Below are positions 23,313 through 27,105 of a stretch of DNA of 27,105 bases, in pieces. Source of the stretch: an uncultured Eubacteriales bacterium. Its GTDB lineage: Bacteria; Bacillota; Clostridia; Oscillospirales; Acutalibacteraceae. The translations under genes were made by a program, and so were the position numbers. Location: assembly GCA_934486705.1 (NCBI GenBank), contig CAKSQS010000035.1, positions 1-27,105 of the forward strand. Direction: 5' to 3'. Below the pieces are notes generated by a model, which saw only the letters and a program-made list of their open reading frames with translations, ran no database searches and was not told where the DNA came from. How positions within the stretch are numbered: position 1 is the first letter of the stretch; each line of letters starts with the position of its first letter.

Positions 23313-24667
23313 CAGTTTTTAAGGCTTTGTAAGGGAGCGGGTATGCGCCCCGCGCGGTCGATAAACTTCTTCGGGCTTTTTTCAAGGTTTACGCGCATTA
23401 TCGGTCCTGAGCCCAAAAGCCCGCCGAAATTAAGCTCCTCGCCCGCTTTTTTGCCTATTGCGGGAATCACCCTTACCGCCGTGGTTTTTGAGTTTACCAT
23501 ACCTATAGCCGCCTCGTCCGCAATTATTGCGGAAATAACCTCTGCGGGAGTCTCGCCGGGAATCGCTATCATATCAAGCCCCACAGAGCAAACCGCCGTC
23601 ATAGCCTCTAACTTTTCAAGCTGCAAATCGCCCGAGCGCGCCGCGGCTATCATACCCGCGTCCTCTGTAACGGGAATAAACGCGCCCGAAAGCCCGCCGA
23701 CAGAGGAGGACGCCATAACGCCGCCCTTTTTAACCGCGTCGTTAAGCAGAGCCAACGCCGCGGTAGTGCCGTGCGTTCCGCAGGTTTCAAGCCCCATTTC
23801 TTCAAGAATATGCGCTACCGAGTCGCCCACTGCGGGCGTGGGGGCTAACGACAGATCCACTATACCGAAAGGAACGCCGAGCCGCTTTGAGGCTTCCGTT
23901 CCCACAAGCTGACCCATACGGGTTATTTTAAACGCCGTGCGCTTTACTATTTCGGCAACGCTGCCGAGGTCAACATTCGGGTATTTTTTAAGCGCAGCCT
24001 GAACAACGCCGGGGCCTGAAACGCCCACGTGCACCACGCAATCGGGCTCGCCCACGCCGTGGAAAGCGCCCGCCATAAAGGGGTTATCCTCAACCGCATT
24101 GCAGAATACAACTAACTTTGCGCAGCCTATGCAATCGCGGTCGGCGGTTTTTTCGGCGGTCTTATGCACAATTTCGCCCATAAGCTTTACCGCGTCCATA
24201 TTTATGCCCGATTTCGTAGACCCTATATTTACCGATGAGCAAATATTTTCGGTAATACTGAGCGCCTCGGGAATTGAGCGTATAAGCGCCTCGTCCCCCG
24301 CCGAAAAGCCCTTATGCACAAGGGCGGAATAGCCGCCTATAAAGTTTACACCCGTAGCGTCCGCCGCGCGCTGCAGCGTTTTGGCGTAAAGCACGGGGTC
24401 GCCGCCGGTGGCGGCAAGCATTGATATGGGGGTTACGGAAATTCGCTTGTTTATTATCGGAATGCCGTATTCCCGCTCTATATCCTCGCCTGTCTTAACA
24501 AGGTTACCGGCGAGTCTTGTTATCTTATCGTAAATTTTATTGCAAGCACTCTTTATATCCGAATCGGCGCAGTCAAGCAGGGAAATTCCCATTGTCACCG
24601 TGCGGATATCAAGATTTTCCTCGGAAATCATATTTATGGTTTCCATTATATCGTTAATATTAAGCAT
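23312..24667 (-). CDS. UPF0210 (PFL-like, DUF711) family protein
   Basis: 451 aa, full length for the family. Recognisable blocks are DIRTVTMGISLLDCADSDI, GIPIINKRISVTPISMLAA, NPFMAGAFHGVGEPDCVVHVGVSGPGVV, and the glycine-rich end ELNFGGLLGSGPIMRVN. The fold is related to glycyl-radical-type barrels but its reaction is not known. AAAGGAG precedes the ATG. It sits between an ACT-domain gene (17-nt gap) and the shikimate-kinase-like gene; the ACT + UPF0210 pair recurs in many bacteria and archaea. Confidence 0.95.
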   Translation of the reverse strand: MLNINDIMETINMISEENLDIRTVTMGISLLDCADSDIKSACNKIYDKITRLAGNLVKTGEDIEREYGIPIINKRISVTPISMLAATGGDPVLYAKTLQRAADATGVNFIGGYSALVHKGFSAGDEALIRSIPEALSITENICSSVNIGSTKSGINMDAVKLMGEIVHKTAEKTADRDCIGCAKLVVFCNAVEDNPFMAGAFHGVGEPDCVVHVGVSGPGVVQAALKKYPNVDLGSVAEIVKRTAFKITRMGQLVGTEASKRLGVPFGIVDLSLAPTPAVGDSVAHILEEMGLETCGTHGTTAALALLNDAVKKGGVMASSSVGGLSGAFIPVTEDAGMIAAARSGDLQLEKLEAMTAVCSVGLDMIAIPGETPAEVISAIIADEAAIGMVNSKTTAVRVIPAIGKKAGEELNFGGLLGSGPIMRVNLEKSPKKFIDRAGRIPAPLQSLKN

Positions 24668-24684
24668 TGGGGCAGCTCCTTTTT

Positions 24685-24954
24685 TTAAATGCGGTGCATT
24701 GAATTGAAAATATCCTCGTGCATTACGCGAATATCAAGCCCTTTGCCGATACCCAATGCTTTCATTTTATCCGAAAACTCGGTAAATGTGCAGTTAAGCC
24801 CGTCAATTTCCGTAAGCATTACCATTACGAACATATCCTGCAAAACCGACTGCGTAATGTCAACTATATTAACATTGCACTCCGCGCACACCGCGCTTAC
24901 CTCGGAAATTATTCCTACCGCGTCCTTACCTATAACCGATACTACTGTTTTCAT
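24685..24954 (-). CDS. ACT-domain protein (UPF0237)
   Basis: 89 aa, a single ACT domain (KTVVSVIGKDAVGIISEVSAVCAECNVNIVDITQSVLQDMFVMVML), the fold that binds amino acids and formyltetrahydrofolate-like ligands as a regulatory unit. It is the UPF0237 partner of UPF0210 and probably senses a small ligand for it. The ATG has CAGGAGCG upstream. First gene of the operon, with its own promoter. Confidence 0.94.
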   Translation of the reverse strand: MKTVVSVIGKDAVGIISEVSAVCAECNVNIVDITQSVLQDMFVMVMLTEIDGLNCTFTEFSDKMKALGIGKGLDIRVMHEDIFNSMHRI

Positions 24955-24980
24955 TGTATTTCACGCTCCTGACGGTATAA

Positions 24981-25009
24981 ATACTACCACATTCTATTCT
25001 TAATATCAA
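24981..25009 (-). promoter_or_regulatory. Promoter of the UPF0237-UPF0210 operon
   Basis: Minus strand TTGATA (25009-25004), 17-nt spacer, TAGTAT (24986-24981). The short divergent region to 25056 must also hold the symporter promoter, which I cannot place. Confidence 0.6.
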
Positions 25010-25056
25010 GTCATAAATTCCCCTGTTATGCAATAATTTTATATCGGGGGGGAATT

Positions 25057-26379
25057 TTGATATTGAAAGCCTTTCTTGAATTTACCGAAAGCCTTATATC
25101 GGGTATGCTGCCCTTTGTTTTTCTTATAGTAAGCGGCGTCTATTTTACCGTGAAATGTCGGTTTTTCCAATTTCGCTTTTTGACCGCCTCGCTGAAATAT
25201 GCATTCGGCGGGATGAAGAAAGGCAGCGGCAAAAACGGCGTAAGCCCGTTTCAGGCGGCCTGCACCGCGCTTTCCGCCACTGTGGGAACGGGAAATATAG
25301 CGGGCGCTGCGGGGGCGGTTGCAATAGGCGGCGCGGGCGCGGTTTTTTGGATGTGGATAAGCGCCTTTGCGGGAATGATAGTAAAAGTGGCGGAAATTCT
25401 TTTATCGCTTGAATACCGTGAGAAAAAACGGGGCGAATATATCGGCGGACCTATGTATTACATAAAAAACGGACTTCCTAAAATGCTTGCACCCTTAAGC
25501 TTTTTATATGCCGCGGCGGCTGTTCCCGCAGTTTTTTGCAGCGGTAATCTTACCCAAACGGGCGCTGCGGTGCAGTCCTTCGGAGGCGGCACTGCGGTGA
25601 AATTTATAGGCGGAGCGGTGTTTGCCGCAATAACTGCGGCGGTGCTTGCGGGCGGGGCGGAGCGCATAGGCAATTTTACGGGCAAAATAGTTCCGTTTAT
25701 GGCGCTGCTTTATTTAATAATGACCTTCGGCATTATAGGCGTAAATATTTCGCGCCTGCCCGCCGCGCTTTCAATGATATTAAAGGGTGCTTTTAAGCCC
25801 GCCGCCGTTACGGGCGGAGCGGTAGGCTCAATTTCCGCCGCAATGCTCACGGGCGCTTCACGCGGGGTATTTTCAAACGAAGCGGGGCTCGGCACTTCGG
25901 CAATGGCACATTCCGCCTCAGCTTATACCGACGGCACGCGCCAAAGTCTTTTCGGCATTTTCGAGGTTTTTGTGGATACGGTGGTAATTTGCACCCTTAC
26001 CGCCCTTTCCATGCTTTGCTCGGGTGTGGGCATAGAATACGGAAAGGGCGCGTCAACAGAGCTTGTAAGTTCTGCCTTTGCAACCCTTTACGGTAAATAC
26101 TCGATTATTCTGTTAGCGATAATGATGTGCCTTTTCGGGCTTTCAAGCGTTATAGGCTGGGGGTATTACGGCATTGTTTCCTGTAATTTTCTTTTCGGTA
26201 AAACGGGCAAACGGCTGTTTTTGCTCCTTTACCCGCTGTTCTGTATACCCGGCGCGCTTATGAATATAGACGCCGCGTGGCGGCTTTCCGCCTTTTTCAA
26301 CGGAATACTGCTTTGTATAAATGTGTTTGCGGTGCTGCTGCTATCCGAAGGGGTCGTTTCCAAGCTGCGCGCCCTTTAA
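25057..26379 (+). CDS. AGCS family amino acid:cation symporter
   Basis: About 440 aa with roughly ten to eleven membrane helices. The block ATVGTGNIAGAAGAVAIGGAGAVFWMW is the family signature, and GEYIGGPMYYIKNGLP and ASRGVFSNEAGLGTSAMAHSA are also typical. Members import alanine, glycine or related amino acids with Na+ or H+. TTG at 25057 (or 25063) is the start; GGGGGGG at 25046-25052 is the ribosome site, and the choice is uncertain by two codons. The last 39 bp overlap a gene on the other strand. Confidence 0.94.
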   Translation: MILKAFLEFTESLISGMLPFVFLIVSGVYFTVKCRFFQFRFLTASLKYAFGGMKKGSGKNGVSPFQAACTALSATVGTGNIAGAAGAVAIGGAGAVFWMWISAFAGMIVKVAEILLSLEYREKKRGEYIGGPMYYIKNGLPKMLAPLSFLYAAAAVPAVFCSGNLTQTGAAVQSFGGGTAVKFIGGAVFAAITAAVLAGGAERIGNFTGKIVPFMALLYLIMTFGIIGVNISRLPAALSMILKGAFKPAAVTGGAVGSISAAMLTGASRGVFSNEAGLGTSAMAHSASAYTDGTRQSLFGIFEVFVDTVVICTLTALSMLCSGVGIEYGKGASTELVSSAFATLYGKYSIILLAIMMCLFGLSSVIGWGYYGIVSCNFLFGKTGKRLFLLLYPLFCIPGALMNIDAAWRLSAFFNGILLCINVFAVLLLSEGVVSKLRAL

Positions 26380-26559
26380 AAGCGGCAGATATTCTTCCCA
26401 GCGGTACTGCCGTATAGGCATTATCGGATGACGTATATCGTCAAAAACAAGCACTAATGCCGGAGAAATGTTATTATAGCAATCGGCTATAAACCATTTT
26501 TTAAGCCGACCCTCGCGTATAAGGCGCTTCGCCGTGGCGTGATAATTATAATAGCTCAT
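26341..26559 (-). CDS. Small conserved protein (labelled thermostable hemolysin delta-VPH family in databases)
   Basis: 72 aa from MSYYNYHATAKRLIREGRL. I recognise the YNYHA..A..LI..G.L opening and the core SPALVLVFDD...MPIRQYRWEEYLPLL from small Firmicutes proteins often labelled delta-VPH hemolysin, a label I would not trust. Soluble, with no signal peptide. An in-frame ATG at 26595 adds 12 less typical residues. No ribosome site is clear at either. It ends in TAG and overlaps the symporter's 3' end by 39 bp. Confidence 0.72.
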   Translation of the reverse strand: MSYYNYHATAKRLIREGRLKKWFIADCYNNISPALVLVFDDIRHPIMPIRQYRWEEYLPLLKGAQLGNDPFG

Positions 26560-26652
26560 ATTAACAGTATTTAAAGATAATGTTTTAATATGCATTTTAA
26601 AATAAAACGGAGTTTGCGAAACAGATGTTAGATTTAATACCCCTCAGTCAAA

Positions 26653-26687
26653 TTAGACATTAGATGTTAGACGTTAGACTTTAGAAA
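26653..26687. repeat. Five 7-bp TTAGANN tandem units, copy 1
   Basis: TTAGACA, TTAGATG, TTAGACG, TTAGACT, TTAGAAA run without gaps and lead straight into ATACCCCTCAGTC. The first five bases of every unit are identical. Confidence 0.92.
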
Positions 26688-26869
26688 ATACCCCTCAGTC
26701 ACTAACGTGACAGCCGCTGACGGCGGCGGTCCCCTCTGTCAACTGCGTTGACGCCTCCCCACACCGTGGGGAGCAACCCCCTCTATTTCGGCAAAGCCGA
26801 AAAGAAGGGAGCCTTTTTGCCTCCCCTGTGTAAGGGGAGGTGTCATGCGTAAGCTATGACGGAGGGGTT
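26687..26869. repeat. Composite inverted element with hairpin core
   Basis: The left end TACCCCTCAGTCAC and right end ATGACGGAGGGGTTG are inverted relatives. Between them lie several hairpins, including CTCCCCAC/GTGGGGAG (26755-26773) and CCTCCCCT/AGGGGAGG (26820-26840). The layout is MITE-like, though no target duplication or transposase is visible. Confidence 0.65.
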
Positions 26870-26877
26870 GTTACAAT

Positions 26878-26912
26878 TTAGACATTAGATATTAGATGGT
26901 AGTTGTTAGATA
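26878..26912. repeat. Five 7-bp TTAGANN tandem units, copy 2
   Basis: TTAGACA, TTAGATA, TTAGATG, GTAGTTG (degenerate), TTAGATA, followed at once by AATACCCCTCAATC. Same unit number and same following module as copy 1, 225 bp away. Confidence 0.88.
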
Positions 26913-27009
26913 AATACCCCTCAATCTCGTTTTACTCGACAACTCCCCGCTATTTTGACTTACGTCAAAAAGAAGGGAGTCTTTTATCAACTGCAAAACC
27001 CGCTCCGAG

Positions 27010-27105
27010 TTACTCGGCGTCGGCATTGTAAACATCGTTTATAAGCTTATCGCTTATATTGCAAAGACACTCTAAAAGCAGCGGGTTAAAGCTGCCGCAC
27101 TCGCC
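27010..27105 (-). CDS. C-terminus of a probable HD-domain/response-regulator protein
   Basis: 31 codons open to the window edge and closed by TAA. The ending GECGSFNPLLLECLCNISDKL is what I expect at the end of clostridial response regulators with an HD-GYP or GGDEF output domain. The assignment rests only on this tail, so it is tentative. Confidence 0.5.
   Translation of the reverse strand, partial: GECGSFNPLLLECLCNISDKLINDVYNADAE

Larger units (their letters stand above)
26596..27009. repeat. Gene-free mosaic repeat region
   Basis: No credible gene in over 400 bases. It is built from modules: AATACCCCTCARTC at 26636-26649, 26687-26700 and 26913-26926; two 7-bp tandem arrays; several short hairpins, 26698-26711, 26738-26752, 26755-26773, 26786-26802, 26820-26840 and 26953-26970; and two copies of an AAGAAGGGAG-CTTTT module near 26802 and 26970. 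This fits the mosaic intergenic repeats frequent in gut Clostridia and may be a non-autonomous element. The hairpins could terminate transcription from either side. Confidence 0.85.

Noticed and set aside
26653..26926. CRISPR array
   Set aside because: The repeats are 7-bp tandem units and hairpins without regularly spaced unique spacers.

Overview
This window looks like chromosomal DNA from an anaerobic Firmicute of the class Clostridia, probably an Oscillospirales/Ruminococcaceae-type gut organism. That placement is an inference. It rests on the Lrp, DUF421, UPF0210/UPF0237 and AGCS gene set, short intergenic gaps, consensus SigA-type promoters, strong GGAGG-like ribosome sites, frequent GTG/TTG starts, and a mosaic palindromic repeat of a kind common in gut Clostridia. 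I see no rRNA, tRNA, CRISPR array, insertion sequence or prophage.

Layout. 1-225 is the 3' end of a KDG kinase. 313-3856 holds a DUF421 membrane protein, a PAP2-like membrane protein, a convergent SLOG-family protein, an Lrp/AsnC regulator and a zinc-ribbon membrane protein. 3876-5811 (minus) is a two-gene unit of a PqqD-like RiPP recognition protein and an ABC exporter. It is fired from a divergent promoter whose -35 box appears to be shared with the plus-strand operon 5932-8432 (membrane protein, bifunctional NAD(P)HX repair enzyme, lipoprotein). 8505-11637 is a bacterial tyrosine-kinase module (CpsC-like activator, CpsD-like kinase, CpsB-like PHP phosphatase) followed by the YfiH/PgeF purine nucleoside enzyme, closed by a strong bidirectional terminator.

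11692-17365 is a minus-strand accessory stretch: two methyltransferases, a ketopantoate-reductase-like protein, and a TetR-led operon (TetR, 55-aa membrane protein, DUF2087 protein, small conserved protein, membrane protein, GNAT acetyltransferase, cytidine deaminase). Two consecutive genes of this operon are broken as read, one by a 1-nt frameshift and one by an in-frame TAG. An open Cys-rich fragment without a start codon follows one methyltransferase. 17456-21001 is alaS-HIT-phosphoribosyltransferase with a perfect consensus promoter. 21162-22828 is an ECF sigma factor with a probable membrane anti-sigma partner. 22821-24954 is a UPF0237 (ACT) - UPF0210 - shikimate-kinase-like operon whose kinase lacks a key shikimate-binding arginine. 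25057-26379 is an AGCS amino-acid/cation symporter overlapped at its 3' end by a small conserved protein. 26596-27009 is a gene-free mosaic of 7-bp tandem arrays and hairpins, and the right edge cuts the end of a probable HD-domain response regulator.

The most rewarding places are the orphan PqqD-ABC pair, the shared -35 promoter, the decaying TetR operon, the TetR tandem operator, the atypical shikimate kinase and the repeat mosaic. I found no complete new multi-gene defence or biosynthetic system.
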